The notes: a model not told the origin generated them from the sequence alone. Shown: positions 1 through 7,494, counted from the first letter of the stretch. The stretch: DNA of 64,000 bases from Salipiger sp. H15 (GCF_040409955.1 NZ_CP123385.1:1657501-1721500), one strand, 5' to 3'. Numbers and translations are program-made.

Positions 1-832
1 CGACCACCAGCTCGGCGCCGCCCGCGCGCACCTCGTCGACCATCTCCTGCATGTGCTCGTCGCGGATGCCGAAGGAATACTCGGGGAACATCCACGAGGG
101 GTTGGCGATCGGCATGTAGGGGAAGGCCTGGCCGATGACCGCGATCTTCACCCCGCCGCGCTCGAAGACCTTGTAGGGCTTGAAGAGCTCCGAGGGCTCG
201 TCCCACTCGGCGTCGTAGATGTTCTGGCCAAGCGCGGCGAAGGGCAGGCCCTCGACGATCTCGCGCACCCGGTCCGAGCCGAGGGTGAATTCCCAGTGGA
301 AGGTCATCGCGTCGGGCTTCAGCAGGTTCATCACGTTGACGCAGTCCTGCCCGGCGGTCTGGTGGCATGTGTAGCTGCCGTGCCAGGTGTCGCCGCCGTC
401 GAGCAGCAGCGCGTCGGGACGCTCGGAACGGATCTGCCTCACCACGGTGGCGACGCGGTCCATGCCGCCGACGCGGCCATAGGCGCGGGCGAGGGCGTCG
501 AAATCGCCCGAGGAGAGGGCGTAGTGGGAGGGCGAGCCGTCGGCGATGCCGTACATCTTGCGGAACTCGGCACCGGTCAGGTGGGGCACCGCGCCGCGGT
601 TGCCGCCGACGCCGATGTTGACCGAGGGCTCGCGGAAGTAGATCGGCTTCAGCTGCGCGTGGATGTCGGTGATGTGGATCAGCGAGACGTTCCCGAAGGC
701 CGGCATGGCCAGCAGGTCGTCCTGCGTCAGGCGCTGCTGCGCCGCGAGCCGCGCCCAGTTGCCGAAGCCCGAGCCGCCGTAGAGCGCCGCGGCGGCCATC
801 GAGACCTGGAGGAAATCACGTCGGGAGATCAT
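1..832 (-). CDS. soxB: SoxB, thiosulfohydrolase of the Sox complex (C-terminal part beyond window)
   Basis: SoxB hydrolyses the terminal sulfone from the cysteine-S-thiosulfonate carried by SoxY, releasing sulfate in the periplasm. About 277 N-terminal residues are visible of the usual roughly 565; the rest lies left of base 1. The start ATG is at 832. The N-terminus has a twin-arginine motif (SRRDF, residues 3-7). Metallophosphoesterase/5'-nucleotidase-type motifs follow: DIHAQ (metal ligands D56, H58) and, further on, GGDTWHG. It is the last gene seen of the leftward soxXYZAB run, 84 bp after soxA. That gap holds a terminator-like hairpin and a SoxR-type box, so soxB may have its own promoter. 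Identity is secure; the downstream half cannot be judged. Confidence 0.96.
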   Translation of the reverse strand, partial: MISRRDFLQVSMAAAALYGGSGFGNWARLAAQQRLTQDDLLAMPAFGNVSLIHITDIHAQLKPIYFREPSVNIGVGGNRGAVPHLTGAEFRKMYGIADGSPSHYALSSGDFDALARAYGRVGGMDRVATVVRQIRSERPDALLLDGGDTWHGSYTCHQTAGQDCVNVMNLLKPDAMTFHWEFTLGSDRVREIVEGLPFAALGQNIYDAEWDEPSELFKPYKVFERGGVKIAVIGQAFPYMPIANPSWMFPEYSFGIRDEHMQEMVDEVRAGGAELVV

Positions 833-837
833 CGTGG

Positions 838-868
838 TTATCCTTGATACGTATTCGGATAAGTGAAT
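838..868 (-). promoter_or_regulatory. Predicted SoxR operator upstream of soxB
   Basis: ATTC (853-856), eight bases, then GAAT (865-868) form a perfect ATTC-N8-GAAT box, the consensus I recall for SqrR/BigR-type persulfide repressors. A second overlapping inverted repeat, TTATCC (838-843) and GGATAA (857-862), is centred near the palindrome ATACGTAT (847-854). The box lies 21 bases before the soxB start and after the soxA-soxB hairpin, so a separately regulated soxB promoter is likely. No experimental support is available here. Confidence 0.6.
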
Positions 869-885
869 TCAATGGGAAGGAGAAA

Positions 886-910
886 CCCCGCGCGAGGCTG
901 TCGCGCGGGG
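886..910 (-). terminator. Hairpin between soxA and soxB
   Basis: A perfect 10-bp stem (886-895 with 901-910) closes a 5-base loop. On the minus strand it follows the soxA stop and is followed by a short T-rich run (TTTCTCC). It looks like a weak intrinsic terminator or an mRNA-processing/stability hairpin that would lower soxB relative to soxXYZA. Confidence 0.6.
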
Positions 911-916
911 CAGGGG

Positions 917-1771
917 TCAGTTGCGGACGGAGGGGCCTTCGACCGAGAGGCCGTTGCCGCGCGAGGCGACGTAAAGCTCGAGCGCCACGAACTCCGGGCT
1001 GCCGACGCCGTAGGTCTCGGCGCGGGTATCCCGCACGCAGCCCTTGAAGCGCGAGTGCACCCCGTTCAGCTGCGCGTTGTTCAGCCGGTAGGTCGGGAAG
1101 CCGTTGATCTGGCCCTGGCTGAGATGGTCGGCGCGGATGTAGTTGCCGTAGTTCTGCTCGTGGCAGTTGGCGCAGGAAAGCTCGAGCTGGCCGGTGCGGG
1201 TGTAATAGAGCTCCTTGCCGAGCTCCCAGCTCGCCTGCACCGGGCCGTCGATGGCCACGTTGACCGGCATCCCGCGCGACACCGCCGAGAGCAGCGCGAC
1301 CATGTTGATCGCGTCGCCGCCGTCGTATTTCCACGCCTCGGCCCCCATGCGGCTGGTGCGGCAGTCGTTCACCTGCATCTGCAGCGTGCGCACTTCCTCG
1401 GCCTCGTCGTTCCACTTGGGGTAGGTCGCCTTCACCCCCGCCATGTCCTCGGGCGCGCCGTGGCAGGAGGCGCAGCTCTTGCCCTCGCTGCCCTCGACCA
1501 TGGCCCATTGCTCGCGCGCCTTGTCGACGAAGATCATGCCGGGGTTGTCGAAGTCGTCCTGCTCGAGCGCCTGTGTCTCGTCCGACCGGAAATGCCAGCC
1601 CGAGATCACCTCGTCCATCACGCCCGACAGGAAGTCCGGGGCGGGGGCCTTGGTGGTCATCTCGATCTCGCCGTTGATGACGAGCTCGTCATCATCGGGC
1701 CCGCCGGCCTGCACCCCCAAGGGTGCCGCCAGCAGGGCGAGCGCGGTGAGCGCAATCGCCTTGCGTGTCAT
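917..1771 (-). CDS. soxA: SoxA, diheme c-type cytochrome subunit of SoxAX
   Basis: With SoxX it forms the L-cysteine S-thiosulfotransferase that oxidatively joins thiosulfate to the SoxY cysteine in the periplasm. The 284 residues begin with a Sec signal peptide (about residues 1-22). Two heme-binding CxxCH motifs are present: CASCH (100-104) and CANCH (200-204), so this is the diheme type found in Paracoccus and Rhodovulum. The active-site cysteine of the family, which carries the persulfide, is C245 in the motif FKGCVRD; C137 (NDC) is a possible axial ligand of the first heme. A strong Shine-Dalgarno (GGGAGGAGACAC) supports the start. It lies 92 bp after soxZ. Confidence 0.97.
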   Translation of the reverse strand: MTRKAIALTALALLAAPLGVQAGGPDDDELVINGEIEMTTKAPAPDFLSGVMDEVISGWHFRSDETQALEQDDFDNPGMIFVDKAREQWAMVEGSEGKSCASCHGAPEDMAGVKATYPKWNDEAEEVRTLQMQVNDCRTSRMGAEAWKYDGGDAINMVALLSAVSRGMPVNVAIDGPVQASWELGKELYYTRTGQLELSCANCHEQNYGNYIRADHLSQGQINGFPTYRLNNAQLNGVHSRFKGCVRDTRAETYGVGSPEFVALELYVASRGNGLSVEGPSVRN

Positions 1772-1863
1772 GTGTCTCCTCCCACGAGTTGGCCCGGACG
1801 CCTCGGCGACGGGCAGGACGGTTCTGGGCGGCCCGGCTCCTCGCCCGGGCGGCCCGCCGCATG

Positions 1864-2193
1864 TCAGACGATCTCGATCGACTTGGTGTCGGTGTAGGTC
1901 GAGCCGTCGTCGTCGTACCAGGTGAAGGTGAACTCCCCGGCCTCGGGCACGAGCGCCTCGAACTCGAAGTAGGGGTTGGTCGAGATCGCCGGCTCCATCT
2001 TCACGTCGATGACGTTCTGGCCGTTGAAGTCGCAGGTGAAGCGGTTGATGATCGAGCGCGGGATGAGCTTGCCGTCGCTGTCCTTGCGCTGGCCGCTTTC
2101 CATCTGGTGGCTGATCAGCGTCTTGAGGGTGATCACCTCGCCCGCCGAGGCGGACTTGGGAACCTTGACGCGGGGTTTGACTCCGGATGCCAT
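1864..2193 (-). CDS. soxZ: SoxZ, sulfur carrier partner subunit
   Basis: SoxZ (109 residues) dimerises with SoxY to form the carrier on which sulfur intermediates are oxidised. It has no signal peptide, as usual; SoxZ is exported together with Tat-targeted SoxY. The all-beta SoxZ domain spans the whole protein, with the family features PRSIINRFTC and a C-terminal YTDTKSIEI. It follows soxY by 15 bp and uses the Shine-Dalgarno AGAGGAGAC, which recurs before several genes of this operon. Confidence 0.97.
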   Translation of the reverse strand: MASGVKPRVKVPKSASAGEVITLKTLISHQMESGQRKDSDGKLIPRSIINRFTCDFNGQNVIDVKMEPAISTNPYFEFEALVPEAGEFTFTWYDDDGSTYTDTKSIEIV

Positions 2194-2208
2194 CTGTCTT
2201 GTCTCCTC

Positions 2209-2625
2209 TTAGCCGCCGCAGCCGCCGATGGTGACCTTCACGGTCTTGGCGGTGCGCGCGAAAGTGCCGTCCTCGAGCTTTGCCACCGCGATCACCTCCT
2301 GCGTGCCGGCAAGCCGGATGCGGGTCGAGGCCATGCGCGAGCCCGCGAGCGGGCCGAAGGCGAAGGTGGCCACGGCCGGGGTCGGGTTGCCGGCGGCGAG
2401 CACCAAGATCTCCGACGCGCCGGGCGCATCCACGGTGATCGGCACGGTGTTGCCGTTCTCGGCGATCTCGGGCGCGGTCAGGTCGACGCCGCTGTCGCCG
2501 GTCGCCGCGCCGCCGGTGAACTCGGCGATCAGGTCCTCGGCCGAGGCGTTGGCGCGGAAGGGCAGCACGGTCAGCGCGATGGCGCCGAGCGTCAGCCCGA
2601 ATGTGTCTCGTCTGGTCAGGCTCAT
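2209..2625 (-). CDS. soxY: SoxY, sulfur-carrying subunit with C-terminal swinging arm
   Basis: SoxY (138 residues) holds thiosulfate-derived sulfur on its C-terminal cysteine while SoxAX, SoxB and SoxCD act on it. The protein ends in GGCGG, the diagnostic flexible arm with the reactive cysteine third from the end. The N-terminus has a twin-arginine signal (TRRDTFG) and a hydrophobic stretch up to about residue 28, so the SoxYZ pair is predicted to leave the cell folded through Tat. It sits between soxX and soxZ with gaps under 20 bp. Confidence 0.98.
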   Translation of the reverse strand: MSLTRRDTFGLTLGAIALTVLPFRANASAEDLIAEFTGGAATGDSGVDLTAPEIAENGNTVPITVDAPGASEILVLAAGNPTPAVATFAFGPLAGSRMASTRIRLAGTQEVIAVAKLEDGTFARTAKTVKVTIGGCGG

Positions 2626-2638
2626 GCCGTCTCCTCTC

Positions 2639-3118
2639 TCAGCTGTCCTGCAATGTCATCAGGAAGGCCACCACGTCCTCCACCTCCTGGGCCGACAGGA
2701 TCGGCGGCAGATCCCCGGACGGGGCCTTGCCGGTGTAGCCGTCGCCCGGGCGGGTGAAGCCGCTGGTCTTGTAGAAGGCGGGCATCACCGTGCCGTCGAA
2801 CATCTTCTTGGCATTGGTGACGATGCCGCGCAGCTCGGCCTCGGAACGGTAGCCGCCGACGCCGTCGAGCGACGGGCCGACCTCGCCGTGGAACGGTGCG
2901 TCGCTCAGCGCGGTGACCGCGTGGCAGGCCACGCAGTTGCCCTTCGCCCTGGTGGTCATGATCTCGGCGCCCCGTGCAGGATCTCCCGGAGTGCCGGTCA
3001 GCGAGGTCTCGACCTCGCCGGTTTCGGTGAAGCTGACGTCATCGGGGATGGTCGTGTCGGCCAGCACGGCGGACGCGACGATCCCGATGACGGACGCTAG
3101 TGCGACCGTGGTTTTCAT
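2639..3118 (-). CDS. soxX: SoxX, monoheme c-type cytochrome subunit of SoxAX
   Basis: SoxX (159 residues) is the electron-accepting partner of SoxA in the periplasm. A Sec signal covers about residues 1-20 (cleavage after VLA). One heme motif, CVACH (62-66), is present, and M112 in VMPAFY is the likely axial methionine. It is the first gene of the leftward soxXYZAB transcription unit. A perfect ATTC-N8-GAAT box lies about 60 bases upstream of its start. Its ribosome site (GGGGAGGAGAC) is close to those of soxA, soxY and soxW, so translation of these genes is probably matched. Confidence 0.97.
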   Translation of the reverse strand: MKTTVALASVIGIVASAVLADTTIPDDVSFTETGEVETSLTGTPGDPARGAEIMTTRAKGNCVACHAVTALSDAPFHGEVGPSLDGVGGYRSEAELRGIVTNAKKMFDGTVMPAFYKTSGFTRPGDGYTGKAPSGDLPPILSAQEVEDVVAFLMTLQDS

Positions 3119-3176
3119 GTCTCCTCCCCTTCCATGTCCTGAATGCTACGGCACACATGAAGGATATTGCAACAAC

Positions 3177-3196
3177 AAATTCATAGCCATGAATTT
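3177..3196. promoter_or_regulatory. Predicted SoxR operator upstream of soxX
   Basis: A perfect inverted repeat, AAATTCAT and ATGAATTT separated by AGCC, contains ATTC-N8-GAAT (3179-3194). It is in the 167-bp AT-richer gap between soxW and soxX, the position where SoxR of Paracoccus and Pseudaminobacter is known to bind (the w-x region). Repression relieved by persulfide or sulfane sulfur is the expected mode. Confidence 0.75.
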
Positions 3197-3285
3197 AACG
3201 ATATGTCGCCGGGTCGACAGGGGGCGGGGCGGTGCCCGACCGGGCCGCCGCCTTCGATCATGTAACGGTGCAATATTTAACCAGA

Positions 3286-3864
3286 TCAGTTCTTTGCGCG
3301 GTCTTCCTCAAGCTTTCTCGCATGGTATTTCTGGAACGGCTCGTCGCCGTCGTAGCCCTTTTCTAGCACCCAGCTCAGCAGGTGACGGGTGGTCGATTTC
3401 TCGAAGGCGCCGGGCATGACGGCGACCGCGGCCTGCGGTGCGGGGACCGGTCCGGCCTCTTCGGGCAGGAAGATCATCGTCGGGGTGAACAGCAGGCCCC
3501 AGCGCTGCACCATGTCCTTCTCGGGCAGGACGGTTCCGTCGAGATCGGTGACGTCGACATCGCCGAACATGTTGATCTGGATGACGAAGTAATCCTCCGA
3601 GAGCATCTTCTCGATCTCGGGCTGGGGAAACACCTCCTCGTGCATCTTGGTGCAATAGATGCAGCCGCGCTGCTCGACGAGAATCAGCAGGCGCTGCCCG
3701 GCGGCATTGGCCTCGGCGAGATCCTCGCGCAGGTCCTTGAACGTGTCGTGCATCCACGGCGCCTTGTGCAGCCCGTCATCGCCGAGCTGCGCGGCGGGCA
3801 CGGGCAGGGCGGCGGCGCAGGCGATCAGCGCGGCGGCGGCCAGCGCGGGGAACGGTCGTGTCAT
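3286..3864 (-). CDS. soxW: SoxW, periplasmic thioredoxin
   Basis: SoxW is a thioredoxin-fold protein reduced by the membrane protein SoxV; the pair supplies electrons that keep SoxYZ active. The 192 residues carry a Sec signal (about 1-25) and the redox motif CIYC (C68, C71) in the context RGCIYCTKMHEEVF, followed by the cis-proline loop (FTPTMIF). The gene follows soxV by 31 bp and starts after the Shine-Dalgarno GGAGGAGGAGAC. Together soxVW form the first part of the leftward cluster, separated from soxX by 167 bp with an operator. Confidence 0.93.
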   Translation of the reverse strand: MTRPFPALAAAALIACAAALPVPAAQLGDDGLHKAPWMHDTFKDLREDLAEANAAGQRLLILVEQRGCIYCTKMHEEVFPQPEIEKMLSEDYFVIQINMFGDVDVTDLDGTVLPEKDMVQRWGLLFTPTMIFLPEEAGPVPAPQAAVAVMPGAFEKSTTRHLLSWVLEKGYDGDEPFQKYHARKLEEDRAKN

Positions 3865-3895
3865 GTCTCCTCCTCCTTCTGAATGGGGTGCGATG

Positions 3896-4630
3896 TCAGC
3901 CGACGCGGCTGAACCACGGCACGGTGTCGATGAGCCAGGCGGCGATCAGGTTGACGCTGTTGGTGGCGATCAGTACGCCGAAGAGGACCAGCAGCAGGCC
4001 CATGGCCTTTTCCACCCGGCCGAGGTGGCGGCGGAACCGGGCCATGAAGCGCAGGAAGGGGCCGATGAAGGCGGCGGCGAGCACGAAGGGCAGGGTCATT
4101 CCGGCGCCGTAGGTCAGCAGCAGGAGCGCGCCGTGCCCCGCGGTCTGCTGCCCGGCGGCGGTGAACAGGATCGCCGCCAGCACCGGCCCGACGCAGGGGG
4201 TCCAGCCGAAGGCGAAGGCCAGCCCGATCACGTAGGCCCCGGCAAGGCCGGTGGCATTGCGCGCCTCGGAGCGGACCTGCCGGTAGAGCAGCGGGATGCG
4301 CAGCAGGCCGAGGAAATGCAGCCCCATGACGATGATGATCGCGGCGGCGATCCAGCGCAGCAGCCAGAACCAGGTGCGCACCATCTGGCCGAAGACGGTG
4401 GCCGTCGCCCCCAGCCCGACGAAGACGGTGATCACCCCGAGCGCGAAGAGCAGCGCGCCCAGCACCGCGCGGCGGCGCAGCCCGGGCGGCACCACGCCGG
4501 TCTCGGCGACCACGTGCACCCCCTGTCCGGCGAGGTACGACAGGTAGAAGGGCACGATCGGCAGGATGCAGGGCGACAGGAAAGACAGCAGCCCGGCCAG
4601 GAAAGCGCCCAGAAAAGTGACATCGAACAT
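3896..4630 (-). CDS. soxV: SoxV, CcdA-family membrane thiol-electron carrier
   Basis: SoxV (244 residues) passes reducing equivalents from cytoplasmic thioredoxin across the membrane to SoxW. It shows the six-helix CcdA/DsbD fold with the two conserved cysteine motifs SPCILP near the N-terminus and WTPCVGP in the middle. I chose the ATG at 4630 because GGAGGAG lies ten bases before it; an in-frame ATG nine codons upstream has no ribosome site. It is divergent from soxS with an 85-bp shared promoter region. Confidence 0.94.
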   Translation of the reverse strand: MFDVTFLGAFLAGLLSFLSPCILPIVPFYLSYLAGQGVHVVAETGVVPPGLRRRAVLGALLFALGVITVFVGLGATATVFGQMVRTWFWLLRWIAAAIIIVMGLHFLGLLRIPLLYRQVRSEARNATGLAGAYVIGLAFAFGWTPCVGPVLAAILFTAAGQQTAGHGALLLLTYGAGMTLPFVLAAAFIGPFLRFMARFRRHLGRVEKAMGLLLVLFGVLIATNSVNLIAAWLIDTVPWFSRVG

Positions 4631-4650
4631 GCTTGTGACGCTCCTCCTGC

Positions 4651-4680
4651 AATGCATATTCGCATATTACGTTACGTGTG
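4651..4680. promoter_or_regulatory. soxV-soxS divergent promoter region with SoxR half-site
   Basis: The 85-bp gap between soxV and soxS is AT-rich for this genome. It contains ATTCGCAT (4658-4665), a near match to the left arm of the repeat before the SoxH-like gene, and a direct repeat GCATATT-C-GCATATT. I found no complete ATTC-N8-GAAT box. SoxR is known to bind this gap in related bacteria, so a degenerate site is plausible. Confidence 0.45.
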
Positions 4681-4715
4681 TGTTATGCTGGTGGTCAATC
4701 TCTCTGGAAAGCCCG

Positions 4716-5075
4716 ATGATGCGACTCCTGCTTTGCCTTCTCCTGATCCTGCCGCTGCCGCTGCGGGCAGAGACCCTGCTGCTGATGGCCGGGCAGGCGG
4801 GCTGCCGCTATTGCGAGGCCTGGGACGCGGAAATCGCGCCGATCTACCCCAAGACCGCCGAGGGGCAGGTGGCGCCGCTGCGCCGCGCCGACATCCGCGA
4901 TCTGCCGCAAGACATTGATCTCGCGCGGCCCGTCGCCTTCACCCCGACCTTCATCCTGGTGAAGGACGGGATGGAAACCGGGCGAATCGAAGGCTATCCT
5001 GGAGAAGACTTCTTCTGGGCCCTGCTGGCCCGCCTGATCGAGGACCTCCCATCCTCGCCGCCGATGGACGGATGA
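4716..5075 (+). CDS. soxS: SoxS, periplasmic thioredoxin-like protein
   Basis: SoxS (119 residues) is a small periplasmic thioredoxin that reactivates SoxYZ in Paracoccus. The protein starts with a hydrophobic signal (about residues 1-18, ending LRA) and carries CRYC (C30, C33) and a cis-proline loop (FTPTFIL). I chose ATG 4716, just downstream of GGAAAG; longer in-frame extensions run back through the divergent promoter and over soxV. It overlaps soxR by 4 bases (ATGA), so the two are translationally coupled. Confidence 0.9.
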   Translation: MMRLLLCLLLILPLPLRAETLLLMAGQAGCRYCEAWDAEIAPIYPKTAEGQVAPLRRADIRDLPQDIDLARPVAFTPTFILVKDGMETGRIEGYPGEDFFWALLARLIEDLPSSPPMDG

Positions 5076-5428
5076 CACCGATGTCGAACGCTGCCCACCT
5101 CCCCGTCTTCGACGAGGGCATGAGCGAGCCGGAAATGGACCGGTTCATGGAAAAGGCCGAGGAGGCCTCGAACCTGCTCAAGGCGATGAGCCATGGCGGG
5201 CGGATGATGATCCTGTGCCACCTCGCCTCGGGCGAGAAGTCGGTGACCGAGCTCGAGGACCTGCTCTCGGCGCGGCAGTCGGCGGTGTCGCAGCAGCTTT
5301 CGCGGCTGCGGCTCGAGGGGCTGGTCACGCCGCGCCGCGATGGCAAGACGATCTACTACTCATTGACCGATGACAGGCCGAAGAAGATCATGGAAGTCAT
5401 CTACGACCTGTTCTGTCGGGAGGAGTGA
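5072..5428 (+). CDS. soxR: SoxR, ArsR-family repressor of sox genes with two persulfide-sensing cysteines
   Basis: This 118-residue winged-helix repressor of the ArsR/SmtB family represses sox transcription until sulfur compounds are available. The recognition helix is around residues 66-80 (SARQSAVSQQLSRLR), followed by the wing (RRDGKTIYY). C49 (ILCHLA) and C115 (FCREE) are 66 residues apart, the same spacing as C41 and C107 of the persulfide sensor SqrR, so a disulfide/tetrasulfide-type response is expected. It is coupled to soxS and followed 42 bp later by the sulfur transporter gene. Confidence 0.93.
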   Translation: MTPMSNAAHLPVFDEGMSEPEMDRFMEKAEEASNLLKAMSHGGRMMILCHLASGEKSVTELEDLLSARQSAVSQQLSRLRLEGLVTPRRDGKTIYYSLTDDRPKKIMEVIYDLFCREE

Positions 5429-5470
5429 CCGCGGGCGCAGGCCGGTGGTCGAAAGGGAGCGACGGTCGCG

Positions 5471-6508
5471 ATGATCGACATTGGTGACGGCGCCGTGCTT
5501 GCGGCGCTCGTGGGACTGTTCGGGGGCGTGGTGCTTGGCCTCGCCGCCCGGCTCGGGCGTTTCTGTACGCTCGGGGCGATCGAGGACGCGCTCTACTCCT
5601 CGGACACGCGGCGGCTGCGGATGTGGGGCGTCGCGATCGGCACCGCGGTGATCGTCACCCACGTGGCGCTGGCCGCGGGATGGCTCGACGGCGCGCAGAC
5701 CTTCTTCCTGTCGCGGCACTGGTCGCTGCCCGGCACCGTGCTGGGCGGGCTGCTCTTCGGCTACGGCATGGCGCTTTCGGGCAATTGCGGCTACGGCGCG
5801 CTGGCCCGGCTGGGCGGCGGCGACCTGCGTTCGCTGGTGATCGTCGTTGTCATGGGGCTCACCGCCTTCATCACCCTGTCGGGTCCGCTGGCGCTGGCGC
5901 GGATCACCGTCTTTCCCGACATGCCGGCAAGCGGGCCGCAGGCGCTGTCGCAGCTGACCGGCGCGCCGCTGGCGACCGGGCTCGGGGTGGGGGCGCTGCT
6001 GATCCTTGCAGCGCTCTCGGGCGGCGGCATGCTGCGCGCGCCGAAACACCTGGGCTGGGGCGTCGCGGTCGGGCTGGCGGTGGCGTCGGGCTGGATCGGC
6101 ACGCAATGGGTCTCGACCGAGAGCTTCGGCGCGGTGCCGGTCGAGAGCCATTCCTTCGCCCGCCCGCTCGGCGAGACGCTGCTGTGGCTGATGACCGCCT
6201 CGGCCGCCGCGCCGGGCTTTGCCGTGGGCTCGGTGACCGGGGTGCTGCTCGGCGCCTTCCTCGGCTCGCTGCGCAAGGGGCATTTCCGTTGGGAGGCCTG
6301 CGAGGATCCGCGCGAGCTCAAGCGCCAGATCCTCGGCGCGGCGCTGATGGGGCCGGGGGCGGTGCTGGCTGCGGGCTGCAGCGTTGGGCAGGGGCTCAGC
6401 GCCTTTTCCCTGCTGTCCTTCAGCGCGCCCGTCGCGCTGCTGTCGATCTTTGCCGGCGCTGCGATCGGCCTGCGGCAGCTCATCGTCGGCTTCGCGCCGG
6501 CGGAATAG
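5471..6508 (+). CDS. soxT: YeeE/YedE-family sulfur (thiosulfate) transporter, SoxT-like
   Basis: This is a 345-residue integral membrane protein of the YeeE/YedE (TsuA) family, whose characterised members import thiosulfate. It has several helices and the conserved cysteine loops: RFCTLGA (C32), GNCGYGA (C106) and AGCSVGQG (C303). In such transporters these cysteines relay thiosulfate through the pore. It directly follows soxR on the same strand, as soxT genes do in other sox clusters. Its likely job is bringing sulfur compounds or a signal into the cytoplasm for SoxR; that role is inference. The symbol rests on position and family. Confidence 0.8.
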   Translation: MIDIGDGAVLAALVGLFGGVVLGLAARLGRFCTLGAIEDALYSSDTRRLRMWGVAIGTAVIVTHVALAAGWLDGAQTFFLSRHWSLPGTVLGGLLFGYGMALSGNCGYGALARLGGGDLRSLVIVVVMGLTAFITLSGPLALARITVFPDMPASGPQALSQLTGAPLATGLGVGALLILAALSGGGMLRAPKHLGWGVAVGLAVASGWIGTQWVSTESFGAVPVESHSFARPLGETLLWLMTASAAAPGFAVGSVTGVLLGAFLGSLRKGHFRWEACEDPRELKRQILGAALMGPGAVLAAGCSVGQGLSAFSLLSFSAPVALLSIFAGAAIGLRQLIVGFAPAE

Positions 6509-6538
6509 GCCGCCGCAAACAGCGCTTCCCGTCGCGTT

Positions 6539-6560
6539 ATTTGCATCATAGAATGCGAAT
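6539..6560 (+). promoter_or_regulatory. Predicted SoxR operator upstream of the SoxH-like gene
   Basis: ATTTGCAT (6539-6546) and ATGCGAAT (6553-6560) form an inverted repeat with one mismatch. Inside it ATTT-N8-GAAT (6539-6554) differs by one base from the box found before soxX and soxB. It is 21 bases before the start at 6582, in a 73-bp gap, so this gene probably has its own SoxR-controlled promoter. Confidence 0.5.
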
Positions 6561-6581
6561 GTGTGAATGGGAGGAGTCACC

Positions 6582-7490
6582 ATGCCGCTGTCCCGCAGGC
6601 AACTTCTGCAATCCGCAGCCGCGGCGGGCCTTGCGCCGCTGCTGCCCCGCCGCCTTGTCGCCGAGACGGCCATCGGCCCCGGCCGGCTGATCACGGTGAG
6701 CGATGGCAACCTCGTGCTGCCGGGCGATTTCATCTTCGCCGGCATGCCCGAAGCCGAGCTGTCCGGCATCCTCGCCGCGCGCGGCATCGACCGCCAGCGC
6801 CTCACGCCCGAGTGCAACGTGACGCTCTGGCAGGAGGGCGAGCGGACCGTGCTCTTCGACGTGGGGGCGGGGCCGGACTTCATGCAGAGCGCCGGGGCGC
6901 TGCAGGAAAACCTCGCCGCCGCGGGGATCACGCCCGAGGAGGTGACCGAGGTCGTCTTCACCCATGCCCACCCGGACCATATCTGGGGGCTGCTCGACGA
7001 GTTCGACGAGCCGGTCTTCCCGGGGGCGCGCTACCTCATGGGGCGGGCGGAATGGGACTACTGGTGGGATCCGGCGACCGCGACCAGCATCGGTGCCGAG
7101 CGGCAGCTCTTCGCGCTTGGCGCGCGGCGGCGCATGGAGGCGATCGAGGACCGGATCGAGCGCTTCGAGGACGGGGCCGAGATCCTGCCGGGCCTCTCGG
7201 CCGTGCTGCTGCCGGGCCATACCCCCGGGCACATGGGCTTCGAGCTGCGGCATGGGGCCGAGGCGGCGATGATCGTGGGCGATGCCATCGGCAATGACCA
7301 CGTGGCCTTTGCCCGTCCGGGCTGGGCGGCGAACTCGGACCAGGAACCGGAGCTGGCGGCGCGGACCCGCGTCGCGCTGATGGACCGGCTGGCGCTCGAG
7401 CAGATGCCGGTGATCGGCTTCCACCTGTCGCAGGGCGGCATGGGGCACGTCGAGCGGGTGGCGGACGGCTACCGCTTCGTCCCGCTCTGA
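6582..7490 (+). CDS. soxH: Tat-exported metallo-beta-lactamase-fold hydrolase, SoxH-like
   Basis: This 302-residue periplasmic metallo-hydrolase begins with a twin-arginine signal (SRRQLLQ, residues 4-10). The metal site is complete: HAHPDH (H128, H130, D132, H133), H213 in PGHTPGH, D234 in VGDA and H281 in GFH. Paracoccus SoxH belongs to this group and is not essential for thiosulfate oxidation; its substrate is unknown, with a thiol or persulfide compound the usual guess. The gene ends the rightward sox unit and has a sox-type operator before it. A hairpin separates it from the convergent patD. Family assignment is firm; the SoxH name rests on context. Confidence 0.75.
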   Translation: MPLSRRQLLQSAAAAGLAPLLPRRLVAETAIGPGRLITVSDGNLVLPGDFIFAGMPEAELSGILAARGIDRQRLTPECNVTLWQEGERTVLFDVGAGPDFMQSAGALQENLAAAGITPEEVTEVVFTHAHPDHIWGLLDEFDEPVFPGARYLMGRAEWDYWWDPATATSIGAERQLFALGARRRMEAIEDRIERFEDGAEILPGLSAVLLPGHTPGHMGFELRHGAEAAMIVGDAIGNDHVAFARPGWAANSDQEPELAARTRVALMDRLALEQMPVIGFHLSQGGMGHVERVADGYRFVPL

Positions 7491-7494
7491 GGCG

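Noticed and set aside
53..1897. Long open frames on the plus strand across soxB and soxA
   Set aside because: They are antisense shadows caused by the high GC content; the minus-strand frames carry recognisable Sox motifs, signals and ribosome sites.
3861..4652. A second minus-strand frame of similar length over soxV
   Set aside because: It is Arg/Ala-rich with no membrane helices or CcdA motifs; the other frame encodes SoxV clearly.
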